From Cristatella mucedo (lineage: Eukaryota > Bryozoa > Phylactolaemata > Cristatellidae): a stretch of DNA of 64,000 nucleotides. The stretch is from assembly GCA_009760855.2 (NCBI GenBank), contig WPIO01000195.1:1-64000 (forward strand), in the 5' to 3' direction. Both the position numbers and the translations under genes were made by a program. Of the stretch, positions 31,315-43,061 are shown piece after piece. Under the pieces are notes generated by a model, which was given only the letters and a program-made list of their open reading frames with translations, did no database searches and had not been told where the DNA came from. Each line of letters begins with the position of its first letter. Within the stretch, counting starts at the first letter, position 1.

Positions 31315-34095
31315 CCTCGTCTTGTAGTTTCGAGCTCTCGCATGCAGGGGCCTGCAGATCTCTTATCAGATGAAGTCAACAAAGTCTACCAGGCGACGAA
31401 CTTTTGGTATATGGCACTTTCCAAAATTGGGCCTGCCCATAGGTTTAGAGTACTTCCGGAATCCTTCCATGGGTGGGGGGCGCACTTTAGATGCCCACAT
31501 TCTCTCCTGCCTTCAGAGGTAACGTGATTAAGTTTAATTTCTCTCCGCCTACAAGCTCCGTTGCAAACTTTTGAGACGAACAGTTAGTATCCTGGTATTG
31601 TGGCTGTTCGGTATTGATAAGCAGATGATTCACCCTCTTATTCAGAGTTTTTAGGGTCTGACTGGCAAGTCTGCAGTTTGCGAATAAAATAGAAGCACGG
31701 GGTTTTCCACGCTCACAGATCGTGACCTCCGTGACATCCATTCATCGAGTCAATGCAACCTACAATCGATCTTATCGAGAGGCTGAGCTTGGGAAGAATT
31801 CTGCCGAGAGCATGCTAAGGCACATGTATACCGATTGACTAAAGAATTGCACGTAAACGATTGACAGACATGAACGCTCACTGAAAAAGTGCATACAAAT
31901 TCTCTTAGAATTAGCAACCAGGTAGCAACACTGAGTAATGAATTTCAACGAAGAAACTTTAATTTATGGAGTGACCCAGCTACAAACATAGCTAGGAAAA
32001 TGCTGAATGCAGCATGTACAATCATCGACTATAAAAACTGATGAGTAACTTGACATTCGTGAAATACTGGTGTGGTAATCAGAAGGACCCTGGCAGTCTC
32101 CATAGATTCCTATCGGTTCCTAAGAGTTGCCATAACTAGGAACCTGAATGTGTCATGAACTATGGCTCAGATCTTATTAAAAGGAGTCCGTCGTGATTGC
32201 CATTCAGCTTTCCACCGGCCTCCTAGCTGGAATTAGGGCAATTTTTTTAAGCGAAAGAGCCAATCTTCAGCAGCGTAAGCACGAAAGCTTATCACGGAGC
32301 TCTAGGCGGTATTTACTGCGTTAAATTCGTGCTCTTGCCTGTCTCCTTGCGTGCATTTGAGCTGCGCCTACTTTCTCCCTCTACCGGCGGCGCTTCGGGG
32401 TGCTTGTTTCACCTGCATGGTTACAGTTTAAGAGCCAAGTGCACGCATTCTTAGCAGCAGCAGCAGCAAAGAATGAGCAGCTTCCTTGAAAGCGCACACC
32501 TGAACATGTGAATAGTTTGTATTCACCGGTAAGCAGAGGACGCGCATCTCGGGCATAAACAACTAGCAGAGTGGCGCCACTAGTGTGTCCACCCAATGCA
32601 AAGGTTAAACGGCCAGCTTTCCTGTTGACACGATGGGTCGATTCCTTCCCTGGTCTTGCCGATTTCTGCCCACTTCTTGGAGAAACGTCATCTAGATCTG
32701 CGGCAGGGGATAACTCTACGGCTGATACTAAATTTTGCCAACTCGCAGAAAAATTAGCCCGTCCTTCTAATTAATTGGGCCAAAACGGCACGAATAGCCA
32801 ACCATTAGTTCAGCTGATGTGAGACCACTCTCACAACCAAAATGGCGGCTGCAGGCGGTACCACTCCCGCTATAGATGAACGTATGAACTCGGAAAAATT
32901 AGATCCATAATCATTCATCAAAATATACCTTCATTAAGGTCATGGAAGTGTAAAGCAGCGATCCCAGGCGTCCCCAGTGCGACGAGGGCGGCCGATTGTT
33001 CTACTCTCTTGCTCCGGCGGCCTGCTCATCATCTCCTCCTCATCTCCTCATCATCATCTCATCTTCTGCTCATCTGAATCGACTTCGCTCCAGGCCTCCC
33101 GTTGCACAGCTAGGTCGGCTCACTCTGGTCAAATGCTTGTGCCCCTCACTAATTTCAAATCCCTCGGAGGCCAGGCCTTCGGTTGCTGAGCTCCCAAAGC
33201 TATGAGCTGACAATCAACTGACACGTCTTTGCTCCAGTTGACGGCATTTTAAAAGAAGCTGACCACCTACCGGCTAAACCCAGCCTTTGCTCTGTTCGAA
33301 TGACACGTCTTTTCTGTGGTAGTGCCAGGAGCTATGCACGTCATGATCAAGAGCAACTGTGAAATCCTTTTAAATAGCACTCGCTGTTTTATTCCAGTGT
33401 GCTTTGTTTGCCTGTACACGATAGAGTGGCGTGTTAGTAGCCGGGTGTCCTACTCATCAGCGGTCTGCGCGATTTTGCACGATCGTCTTAAAATAATAAT
33501 TAAATGAGTGTTTCTGCATGTTTTCTTACGAAGGATAACTTGCTGTTCATTAGCTGTTGGTTATTGCTTCTCTTTGAGAGCTGCCAAGCTCCTGAATATC
33601 CATTAATTTCTTTCTCGTCCCCATAGATTTCGAGTGAGTTTGGCTAGAGTCCCGAGAAAACTACCGTGGTCGGGGAGAAAGTCATACGGAGGAAGCCAGA
33701 GTATTAAGTAATTGGCATAAGTAAATCGAAGCAAGAGAATCAGTGGACCTTACGTTGAAAGAAATAACCTTAAAAGGGAACTGCTTCTTGATGAGGAGTC
33801 AGTGCAGATTGATGGACAATGGTACAGGTAGGCAGTTGCAACATTTACGACATACACACGCCATTCAGCGGATTTTGTATCCAAATAAAAACTTCTTACG
33901 GCAGAGGCAGTGAGGAAAGGTAGATGGAACGTCACCAACGCGAGGACTCGCTAGGCTCTGGTAGTTTATACTAAGCGTATGTAGCTCCACCAGGTGCGGT
34001 TGTGAAGCAATTTTTCCTTGGCGAAGTTACTACACAAAATAATTATCTGGCGTGAACAGCAGAAGCCTTGCGCGAGTTTTATGTGCAATTCCGAA
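31315..34095. other. Unassigned stretch
   Basis: Longest uncharacterised stretch of the window. Frames stay below 90 codons. A (CTCAT)-rich patch at 33020-33070 gives serine-rich frames. I see no transposon boxes, RNA genes or exon-like blocks I would defend. Confidence 0.4.
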
Positions 34096-34124
34096 AAAAA
34101 ACTAGAACACTCGTAGTAAATTGC

Positions 34125-34262
34125 TGGCACTTTAAGAGCTACTCGTGAGTTCGAGTCCTGTAGCAGGCAATATTTCATAGCTCACTGCAAGTGGTGGTGA
34201 TAGCCGTTCAAGCTAGTCCGGGACTATATAAATAAAGCTATTTGATCAGCCGGTCTCAACTT
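34125..34262 (+). mobile_element. S-2 SINE
   Basis: GTGAGTTCGAGTCCTGTAGC, GGCAATATTTCATAGCTCAC, TGCAAGTGGTGGTGATAGCC, GTTCAAGC, GGGACTATATAAATAAAGCT and ATTTGATCAGC. It lies about 70 bp upstream of an L-B copy. Confidence 0.8.
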
Positions 34263-34329
34263 TAGTTCTTGGAAAAGCATGCAAATCCTAATAAGCATCG
34301 TGCACAAACCAGCCATCACCAGCACACAA

Positions 34330-34925
34330 AACGATGCTGGCGGCAAGGCTGGTTGACAGGTCCAAGAGGTTCAGCAATATGTCTCCTTAGATGAGGGAGC
34401 TGCATTGAGACCTGATCGACCAACGCATACAGAGTAAATTTCTTACACTGACCCTTAAAGCCGGCCGTGGCTTGTTCCTTCATACCTTACTGATCTGCTG
34501 CACCCGTCTCAGCCTCCTCGGGCGGTCAAATCGCCTATGGACAGGAAATTGGCTGTTCCTTTCCTTACGCTTGACGACCGTTGGCGACAGAAGCTTCTGC
34601 TCAGCAGATCCTAGACAGCGGAACCTATTCTTACGCAACGACATCTATTTTATTCTCCTGATGCTAAGTGTGTCACATTCCTACCAGCCTTCTTCTTCCT
34701 GAGCTGCTTCTTCCACGCCACTCATTCACGCAGCTGCTCTCCTTGCTAAGCTACGCCTCTCGCTTTCTCTTCGTTGCGTGAGATGGAGTCTGATGGCTAC
34801 GGCTCATCGACACCCGCTGAGACTTTTGTTGCACTGCACTATTGAAAACTTTCCTTCATAATATCCACTCAGTCTTTATGGCTTTGTAGAGTGACAGACA
34901 GAGATGCATCGCATTACAGTACTCA
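34330..34925 (+). mobile_element. L-B 5'-truncated copy
   Basis: Begins near GGCTGGTTGACAGGTCC, then CGACCAACGCATACAGAGTA matches the post-RT block (DQRIQNKV). The frame at 34472 reads TLLICCTRLSL and TTVGDRSFCSADPRQRN. The 3' UTR follows to about 34925 (CGCTTTCTCTTCGTTGCGTG, TGATGGCTACGGCTCATCG, CTTTGTAGAGTGACAGAC). Confidence 0.8.
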
Positions 34926-35400
34926 AACCCACCAGTTTGTAATGAACCTCTGATTAGTAACACGCACCGTTCCGTGGTACAGGCACCCACCCAAAACCCA
35001 CACATGATCAATAAATAATTTCCGTGCGGGGCAGGGAAAGAGCGGAACGAATAGGTCTTCAGAATGAAACTTAAATTGTGTTCGCCCTAGTTGCTTCAAG
35101 CACAACTGCGCATTTTGAATCCGCTAGTGCTAGAGCTGCCGATTAGCAGTAAGCACAATATGTAAGTAACACCTAGTTGTTTATATCAGAGTACTGAGAG
35201 AACCAAATTTGTATCCAGGTGCTTCAGAAATCGCTGCATGAATAGCAATAGCCAAGAACCAGCTGTCGTTGGCAGCCATTTTTCTGCCACGTGTCTACAC
35301 CGATGACTCGGCAGAGAGTCGGAGCTACTTTATCCACGTCCGCGTGAGTCATCTTTTGAGCCACTGGTGCCACGGGCTGTGAAAATCGTAATTGCCCTAT
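34926..35400. other. Unassigned stretch
   Basis: No recognised feature. Confidence 0.4.
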
Positions 35401-35401
35401 C

Positions 35402-35478
35402 TATAATAATAGTAACAATCCACTTGATAAAGTGCTCTCAGAGAACTCAATCTCTTTCTAGGCGCTTTACATTTGCAA
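35402..35478 (-). mobile_element. L-A 3' tail only
   Basis: ATAATAATAG tail, then TAAAGTGCTCTCAGAGAACT, CAATCTCTTTCTAGGCGCTT and TACATTTGCA. A very short L-A insertion or a SINE remnant lacking its head. Confidence 0.65.
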
Positions 35479-35521
35479 GCGAACCAGCTTTCTCCTGATT
35501 GTAACTTCACTTCTTAGCGTA

Positions 35522-35596
35522 AGTGTTTGCTGCTGGCACTTCCAGAGCACCAGATCGTGCGTTTGAGTCCTTCAGTCGGAAATCCTGTATTTAATA
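35522..35596 (+). mobile_element. S-2 fragment joined to an L-A tail
   Basis: CTGGCACTTCCAGAGCACCA, GATCGTGCGTTTGAGTCCTT and CGGAAATCCTG match the S-2 head and box B. It is cut off by the ATT tail of the next L-A, which is on the other strand. Confidence 0.6.
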
Positions 35597-35872
35597 ATAA
35601 TAATAAAAATGCATTTTATAAGGTGCCCTCAGAGAACTAAATCTCTTTCTAGACACTTTACATTTGCTGCAACTGAAGCACGATCGAATGGTTAGTAATC
35701 GCATGATCAATGAAAACAAATATAACACGGTTAGGGTGACGTGCACAGAGTCGCCTTGCAAATATGGTTAGTGGCAGCATACACACTGTCAGTACGCATA
35801 AGCACATAAAGGACGAATCACAGGGACCTGTGCTATTGAACCGGATGACCTTTACATGAAAGTATATGCTGA
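35596..35872 (-). mobile_element. L-A 3' UTR copy
   Basis: ATT tail (35592-35608), terminal block (CCCTCAGAGAACTAAATCTC), CGATCGAATGGTTAGTAATC, ACACGGTTAGGGTGACGTGC, TTAGTGGCAGCATACACACT and GGACGAATCACAGGGACC. Matches 45165-45385 unit by unit. 5'-truncated with no coding part. Confidence 0.8.
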
Positions 35873-35874
35873 AT

Positions 35875-36530
35875 AGCAATCTTATCGTGACCCGCGGCAA
35901 CTTTTAGCCTGAGATTAGCAGTGTAAACGCACGACTATGCTTAGCAGATCTGTTTTCAGTGTTGAAAGCTCTATAGGGATGGGTTTAGGGGGTATTTCAA
36001 CTAGATGCTAGCCGGAAGCAAAATTGAGGACTGGCAGCCATCTTAGCATCGCTGATGAAAGCCTCGTAGTCTCTCCCTCGGAGGGGCTACTAATGAGTGC
36101 AGAGAAGCTCAGGGAACTGCCCGGACACCAGTGAAGAACACGATACTTGAAGGCTTTTGAGAAGGAAAAAAATGTGACCAGCTACTAATGCTTCGCAATT
36201 TTCGTAAGATGGCACCTTTGAGAAGGCAAATAAAAAGAACGCGTAAGTCACTCCGACTGTCGCTTAAAGTTCATCGGGGTTACGAGAAGCAAAGCGCTAG
36301 TATGCACACTTGTAGTCACAGCCAGGTGGAGGAGCATGCGAAACGAAACTTTTAAGTGAGCAAAGCAGCGTCTGAATTTCAGTGTGATCGCTACTGCTTA
36401 AATTAACTATTAGCCTTAATTGGCAGCCCCTTAGAAGATAACCTGGGAAGGTGCCACAAAAAAATTAAACTCGGTCTCTATAGCAGTTTCACTGAACTGT
36501 GCAAACTAGTAGGGATGTTGAACTAGAAAG
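35875..36530. other. Unassigned stretch
   Basis: No recognised feature. Confidence 0.4.
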
Positions 36531-36534
36531 GATG

Positions 36535-36800
36535 AGACGAATTACTGCAACCGGTCGCAATCTACTGTAATAATGTGCTAAAACCGACCAGGAAGCGGGA
36601 ACGCACAAATTTGAATTTGCGTAAATATTCTATAACACAATCTTAAAAATGTACCTGCCAAATGTCATGCCATCGCAGTAGTGCGTTCTCATGAAAAATG
36701 GGCTGCAAAGAGACTGGCCACTACCGCAATCTACATGAATGCTCCACTAAAACACAACAATTCGGCTGGACAATCCACGCGGACCCGACAAATGCTGTGA
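36535..36800 (-). repeat. P160-like dispersed units
   Basis: TGCAA, CGCAA, TGTAA end at 36550, 36560 and 36570 (10-bp steps), and ACCGCAAT and ATGAAT end at 36730 and 36740. TTCTCATG..AAA and CTGGCCACTACCGCAATCTA match array B wording. About one and a half units, in the array B orientation. Confidence 0.6.
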
Positions 36801-36829
36801 GGAATAGACGTTTCTTCACTTCTTTTTAA

Positions 36830-37170
36830 ATTTCGTTTTTTCAGGGTATATCTTGACATTCGGTAAGGATATTTATGACATGGGAGCATATGAATTACTG
36901 GCACGGTCGCCCAAGCTAAACGACTTGTTTCAAAAGAGCGGTTGGTACGACACCTGGCTTGATTGGGAAGTAGATCAGACCGGCAGGCCGAAGTAAGCGG
37001 AGTGAATGGAGCCTAGAATTAAGCGATAACGCCTCTAATTCGACGTACCGTTTGATGAGTAGATGGTTCGCTGATGAGAAAGGCGGTCTGGTGCGGCAGT
37101 CGCGGCGCTTAGGACATACGCGCCGCCACTGCAGATTTCTGCACCTAGTGTGTAAGCCTTTAACTCTATA
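36830..37170 (-). mobile_element. L-A C-terminal fragment
   Basis: CTTCTTTTTAAATTTCGTTT, GACATGGGAGCATATGAATT, GGCACGGTCGCCCAAGC, GGTTGGTACGACACCTGGCT and TGGGAAGTAGATCAGACCGG follow 45415-45620 in order. Confidence 0.7.
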
Positions 37171-37344
37171 GACCGTCGGAAAGATGCGTTGTAGCGAGAC
37201 GCACCCTCCTTACAACTTCCTTGAAAATAACTCTGGCTATGTACTAATTGATGTTATATGTTTCGCATTTGCATATGCAGTCGTTCGTCCTTTACCCGCT
37301 CACTAAAATGGGAGGGCCGCGGCGCTCCGACGACTGGCATTCAT

Positions 37345-37950
37345 ATAATAATAATAATAATAGTAATAATCTCAAGACATTTGCATAGCGCACTTAGAGA
37401 AACCTATCTCCTTCTAGGCACTTATCAAACTCTACAAAAGAAGCACGTCAATTGGTTACTGATAACACATACATCTTTAGCTTGCATAAGCACACAGTGG
37501 ACAATTGATACACTCCGAACCAGAAAATTCTGCGAAGGATGGGTTGGTCTTCGGCTTCTTCTTCTTAAATGTTGTTGAGTCGGGAGATTTCATAACGTCG
37601 TTAGGGAGTGAGTGTCAGCCTTTAGCAGCATATGAACTAGTGGTATTGTTCGCGAAAGATTTGAGCTTAGTTAGAGGCGCAGCTAAGTAACTTGAGTCAG
37701 AAGAGCGTGTTGGTGGTGCGATGACTAGCCTCATTGTGAAGCAGTTAGGATTGGTATTGGCCCCAGACAGAGAATGCAAGAAGGGAAGAGCGAGTGAAAA
37801 GGAAAAATGTTCAAGTCTATTAGCGATTTGAATGAAAGCCGAAACAGGTCCGTGAGAGATTGTGTAATCTAGCGATTACGACGCTTGTCGCATTTGAGAC
37901 AATCACGAAAGACAGGTCTAGCTGCTGAGTTTAGCACTTGTGTATCAATA
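37345..37950 (-). mobile_element. L-A 3' part with ATA tail
   Basis: (ATA)n tail at 37347-37369, terminal block ATTTGCATAGCGCACTTAGA, 3' UTR (CTTGCATAAGCACACAGTGG), then the C-terminal region (TCTTCTTAAATGTTGTTGAG, GAGTGAGTGTCAGCCTTTAG, GTGCGATGACTAGCCTCATT) and CGAAAGACAGGTCTAGCTGC. Same order as 45165-45760. Confidence 0.75.
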
Positions 37951-38445
37951 AAATAGAGCAAAGAATTCATCGGATCTCATCTAGATGGGCAGCTATTTAT
38001 GAACTGATCGCTAGGATTTCACACCTGTCGTCTTATACGGGCCAGTTAAAGAATGTTCACTGATCAAAAAGAAAGAGAATTGACTCGCAGTCGATAGAGC
38101 TCTAGGCCGACACCTGAGTCACCAGCCAACTCGTACTAATTATGTTCTAAATGTGCTGGGAATGTGTGGTATCAACGGCCAGCCAGATCAGACCGGTACA
38201 TTCACGGACTTCAGTTCTTGCCCTGAAAGACGGCCCAAAAGTCTTGTATGCCCCCTGTACACCCTCTAAGCCCACCCCAACCCCAATCCCCCTCCCCGAT
38301 GAATGGCAGCACTCTAACGTTTCCTCGGAGGGGCTGCCACGTTTAGAGAGTTATCCTAGAGGCTTCTGTAGTGGCGTGTCAATGGCTGGCAACTACAATT
38401 TCTTCCTCCAGAGGGGCTGTGCCTTTCTTTAATGGGACTGATCAG

Positions 38446-38515
38446 GCGCCGAAGGGCATTGAAGGGCACTCAACGGCAGTGAAGGGCACTAAATGGTACT
38501 GAAGAGCAGTGAGCC
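38446..38515 (+). repeat. Degenerate GAAGGGCACT repeat
   Basis: About six copies of a 10- to 16-bp unit such as GAAGGGCATT, GAAGGGCACTCAACGGCAGT, GAAGGGCACTAAATGGTACT. 37950-38440 is otherwise unassigned. Confidence 0.8.
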
Positions 38516-38519
38516 TTTG

Positions 38520-40275
38520 GTCCGCAATTTGATTGTGTTTTCGCATGGGGGCTTGCATCTATACATGAGGAATTGACGGAGTGTTGTGTTAAAGAGGTCA
38601 TTCTTTGTAGACGGGTCTTTTAGGCATTGCATGTGACACTCCTTCAGAGAAGAGCATCAGGCTCTCAAGATGGGGCTTTTAATTTCGTTTCAGAAATGTC
38701 CGACGACGCTTGCAGGGCGGAGCGTCTTCGGAGAGAGAGAGAGAGAGCCGCTTCAGACCCTGTAGACATGACCTATGCACACTTACTTGAGAGAAGTTTG
38801 ATTATACTTTCAGCGGCGCAAAGCTACTTTGGAGAGAATCTGTGAGATATTTTTCTCGAGGGTCTGTCGATTGGCTATCAGATGGGACTAAATAAACATG
38901 CTTGGTGGCGTGCCCTCGGCGTTAATGCGTGCCACTCACGTGGCTTCTGGCTCTCTAAACGAGGCTACTACGAAGGATTCTCTTCGAATTAAATGTTTAA
39001 AATGTTTTTCGGCATCTGAACAGGCTTTTTCGGCTGAACATTTTTGGTGCTGAACTTCAGATTTTTGGAAATTTTGATATATTATTTCCCTTGAGGTAAC
39101 TTAACCTTTTCTGTGTATGGGGACCGTAGGTGAGCGGGTTCAGGCTACGTGGTACGTACAGCTGGCTACATGGCGTAGAAGGAAGTTAAGGAGGCAATCT
39201 GGATATCGCCCATCTTGATTCGGCAGGGTGAAAGTGAACTAAAACCTTTCTAGAGTCGCATGTCCTTTTAGATTTGAAAAATTACTAGTCTTAAAAATTG
39301 GCTCGCTATCTTGGTGAACAGGTATAGCCTACTAATATTCGTCATAGTAAGTCTACTACTATGCATCTCAGCAACAACCGTCACAGCGTCATTCCTGATT
39401 ACTCTAGCCTTGTCGCTCACAACAGCCAGTTGGACAGTACGTTTTTTAGTAAGCCACCAAAATCCCCCATTAAGTGTATAAAACCTTGGCTTGACGACAA
39501 TTAGTTTTCATAAGTGCTTATTTGGAAAACTTAGGACAGTGTCAGTCAACAGTAGTTATTAATTCTTTTGTCGTATCATAGTTAAAGTGCGGTGATGGCT
39601 CTGACACAAAACTGTGTGGTTATGAGTAACTTTGAATCATTTGTACGAAAGGTCGCCTACATTGGGCATGCCAAACTGTGCGGTCTGAAAAGAGAAAAAT
39701 CAGATGCATCCCCCATTGAACAGGTGCAAATGCTATCCAATATTATAAATGTAAGGGAAGTCTTTCTTTGGGAGGAGTCTTTGCGTAGCCATACACTTAC
39801 ATCTTTTGCGACGCTTTCTAATTTGCGATGAGAGGCAGTTGTTGCACGCACATTGTATTAGGAGCATAACCCCGCTTAAATCACCGGTTGCCTCAAAACC
39901 TATTGTATTGTCTGCCCGGCAGATCTTGACAAGAAATAACACGCGATTTAATTGCTGGAAAAGTACACTATAATTGCTAACTACAAAGTCAAAACAAAGA
40001 AGCAGTTAAGAAAGCTTAGGCAAACGAGGCTGCCTTGCTTGTATTGGTAAGTGCAACGTGATATTCTTCCCTAATCTGTACAGTCTTTGATAGCAGTTTC
40101 AATGTTACGTCGGTAATCACTCGATGTAGTTAATGAGCCGATAGGACTTGCGAGCAGCAATAGTCGATCGGAGCCAGATGGATGCGACAGCAGTGCAGAT
40201 CCAAAAGATTTAGCAAACACTACTGTAGCTACTGAGATCAAGCGACAGACGCATTCGCCCGACGTGTCCCGCGAG
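38520..40275. other. Unassigned stretch
   Basis: A plus-strand frame of 79 codons (39592-39831) and an overlapping minus frame show no motif. No repeat family recognised. Confidence 0.4.
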
Positions 40276-41110
40276 TGCGGCCGACTGTTGAGTGGCATTT
40301 AAAAATGTGCGAAGCAAGCTGTCCACCCAGACGCCGGGCACTGGGCACGCGCTGCCGATGCACGGTAGCTGGCACGAGCAACCGGCGGCGGCGGCGGCGC
40401 CGGCGCCCGACTCACCGTTTGACCCCGGCTCATTTCTATCGAAAGAGCGGCGAAGAAAAGAAGAGTAAGAGCCGACATCATTCTGCTCCAACCAAGCAGC
40501 GTGGCCTGCGAGCCCAGACTGCCAACGCGGACTGTACCGTTCAGTGTGCTCAGCTCAGCTGGCGGAGCAGCTTAGCTGATGCTCGTGAGAACGAGCATCG
40601 GACTGATATCGCAGCAGGCGCTGGCTGCTCGCGCCTCCTGTGCCAATAGTTCGCGGCGGCGGCGGCGACGGACGGCGGCGCACGGCCGCATTCCGTGAGG
40701 TGGAGCACACGCCACCGAGGCACACGCTTTGTGTATCTCTGGCACGAGTCCTGCTGGGCCACTGCTGCTGCGAGGCAGGCTGAGTCGGCGTCCTGTAGCA
40801 CTGTTCGATTGCGCAGCCACCGCGAAGCAAATGCATTAGCAACCGTCGTATCGCAGCTTCGACATTTTTTTCAAGATACACGTTCTTAATGCTAGCGCGC
40901 CTCCGCCAGGACGGCTCCAGGGTTGGCTGCACATCCAGGCTGCCTGCTTCACAGTAGATCCAAGAAGGGATCCGGTTCGGAAAGTTCGCCGGAAGTGAGC
41001 CGCCAGGCTTCTCGATGAATGTGCATTGCATAATGCAGTGATTTCTTGCAACTTTGTGAAGTCTCCTGCGTTTTGCCTCCGACGCAAGTGACATACGGTT
41101 TCTGTCATTC
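40276..41110. other. CpG-rich block, possible promoter or decayed island
   Basis: CpG density is visibly higher than in the surrounding DNA, with (CGG)n-type runs at 40384-40408 and 40651-40682. Several overlapping open frames exist, the longest on the minus strand at 40555-41094 (179 codons, basic and proline-rich, no recognised domain). Long frames are expected in GC-rich DNA because stop codons are AT-rich. Part of it (40500-40830) is shared with 47990-48280, which argues for a repeat instead of a unique gene. Confidence 0.4.
40500..40830 (+). repeat. R-Q repeat, copy 1
   Basis: Shared with 47990-48280 in the same direction: GCGGAGCAGCTTAGCTGATG / GCGGCACAGTAGCTTGCGAT, CGTGAGAACGAGCAT..CTGA / CGTGAGAGCGAGCAC..CTGA, GATATCGCAGCAGGC / GATATCGCAGCATGC, then GTGGAGCACACGCC / GTAGAGTACGTGCC. 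I do not recognise the family. Confidence 0.6.
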
Positions 41111-42515
41111 CTGCAGCTGCCAGCTCAGCTGCCAGCTCAGCATCACTTATTATCGACCCTTTCTGCTAAGAAAGTTGTGAAATGCACACGTGACTGCTTT
41201 CCCTAAGCTTACAACAAAATCGTGGCAGGCTGCGAACTTATTACTTGCTGCTTTCCAGGAATGGCCTGTGCCTTCTACAGGAGCGAGCACATTCAGAAGT
41301 CGGCTTAACTATTCCGTCGCACTGCCTATTTTTTGTCCTCATAGTTCACCAACCCTAGAGGCGATGTGCTTCCACCATTATGTGCCCAATTTGCTTGAGT
41401 AGCTGCGCACGAAAAGTCTTATAGACGCACATTTCCTTATAAGCTGTACTCGAGCTACAGAAATGTCAATGTTTTTAGCGGAAATCCTTACAGTATCTCT
41501 AACGTCCTTTACGAAGAAAATCGTGCGTCAAAAGGCAGCAGCCGGGCTGCAATCACTTGAGGAGGTACTTCCTTCTTATTCACTTCTCAATTCGAGCTCA
41601 TGCGCCTGACCTCGAAAAACTGGGGCTAGTATTAGTACTACAGTACTGGGCTGAGATTCGAGAATGAATTCTTAGGTGGCCGGTAGCTACGGTTAGTAAC
41701 CATCTCTGAGCAGTGCTGATCGTGCTATGAAGCTTTGCTAAGTTTAGCGCTCTGGCCATTTCTTGCCGCAGTCCTTGGACGGCTTTGCACTCTCGAGGCG
41801 ACCGATTTGAAACAGCAGCTCTTAAGAGCTGCCTTCCAGAGTCAGGCCTGCGACCTCATCCTTAAGCCCGACGCCCGCTAGATGTAGGCGCGCAGCGAGG
41901 CGGTGCGCCGCCGCCGAGCCTGGCGCTAGCCGCTGAGGAGCGCTGGTGCCGCCGTGCCTCTTTGGCTGCTCTGTGCTCTACAATATGCTAGCGTCTCGGA
42001 GAGAACAGCTAACATCTCTGGGAATAGACCAGCACGCTATTCGCCGAAGACCGGGATTGCTTTCAACTGCCTTTGCAAAGCAGCCGCGATGAATTCTAGC
42101 CGTCAGAGCTACCACGTCATGCAAAGCATGAGAGGCTGCAACGGTTCAAAGGTCAACGCTCTACGATTTTGTAGCTGCTAATGCAACACCTGGTTATGCA
42201 GGTTGCACCGCGTACCGCGTAACTGTGCTCCTGTGCAATAGCTCAGATAGGCACCAACCACTAACAATTCACATTGTCGTTTCGAAATCAAAATGCATGC
42301 ATGCATGCCGCTGCGAGGAGCCTCGATCTCATGGTGCGTCTCTTGAGTTTGTTAATAAAAAGAAATAGTAGAAAGGCGCTTACTTTTCATTAATTGTTAC
42401 ACACGCTATTACTGCTGCTGATTTGAGCTCTCAAGTGATAGTGCATTATGATTTGGATGCATACTCTCGTGGTTTTTCAGGTTTCATATGCCAGTCGTAG
42501 CCCTATTCGGCTTAT
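41111..42515. other. Unassigned stretch
   Basis: Another GC-rich patch at 41865-41960. A CAGCTGCCAGCT duplication lies at 41114-41140. A CATG palindromic run (ATGCATGCATGCATGC) occurs at 42293-42308. No gene recognised. Confidence 0.4.
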
Positions 42516-42519
42516 TTCC

Positions 42520-42780
42520 CAGAAAGAATAAGAGGAAGCCGGAGACAGTGAAAGATGGCAGAGAGGGAAAGATAGCAAGAGAGGGAGAGAGAGACGAATG
42601 AAAATGAGAAAACGGGAAATAAAACCGAGAAGAGAGAGAAAGTGGAGAAGTGAAGCTAATGAGAGACAAAGAGAAGAGTGAGGGCGAAAGCGAGAGAAGA
42701 GAGAGACAGAGAGAGCTGAGCAGGTGGAGTGAGAGTGAGGAAGGAGCGAGTGAGAAAGAAAGACAGTGAAAAGCTGCAAG
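42520..42780 (+). repeat. Purine-rich (GAGA) low-complexity tract
   Basis: Imperfect GA/GAGAA run on the plus strand. Serine/leucine-rich minus-strand frames (up to 103 codons) arise from it and are not credible genes. Confidence 0.9.
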
Positions 42781-42910
42781 CGCAGCATTGTAACCGACAG
42801 GAAGCGAGAAAGTAGGAACCGTTTACTGGCAGAGAAAGGAACCGGCGATTGATTTAGCTGTGACTAGCATATAATAACAGCCTGCCCGTGCTCGCTAATC
42901 AATTCCTTAG

Positions 42911-43013
42911 TGTGCGTGTGTGTGTGTGTGCTCATGTGCTCGTGTGTTCATGTGCTCTTGTGCTCATGTGCTCATGGGCTCGTGTGCTCGTGCGCTCGTG
43001 TGTGCGCGTGAGC

Positions 43014-43058
<45 letters not shown>
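42911..43058 (+). repeat. GTGCTCAT/GTGCTCGT minisatellite grading into (TG)n
   Basis: About nine imperfect 8-bp units (GTGCTCGT, GTGTTCAT, GTGCTCTT and others) at 42929-43000 between two TG tracts (42911-42930 and 43019-43053). Confidence 0.9.

Positions 43059-43059
<1 letters not shown>

Positions 43060-43061
<2 letters not shown>

Noticed and set aside
32610-32690. Possible S-2 head (GGGTCGATTCC)
   Set aside because: The downstream S-2 body and tail are missing; chance match.
40555-41094. 179-codon minus-strand frame
   Set aside because: Lies in CpG-rich DNA where stops are scarce, overlaps open frames in other phases, and part of it is the R-Q repeat. Kept only as a remark on the CpG block.
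42477-42788. 103-codon serine/leucine-rich minus frame
   Set aside because: Comes from the purine-rich low-complexity tract; no domain.
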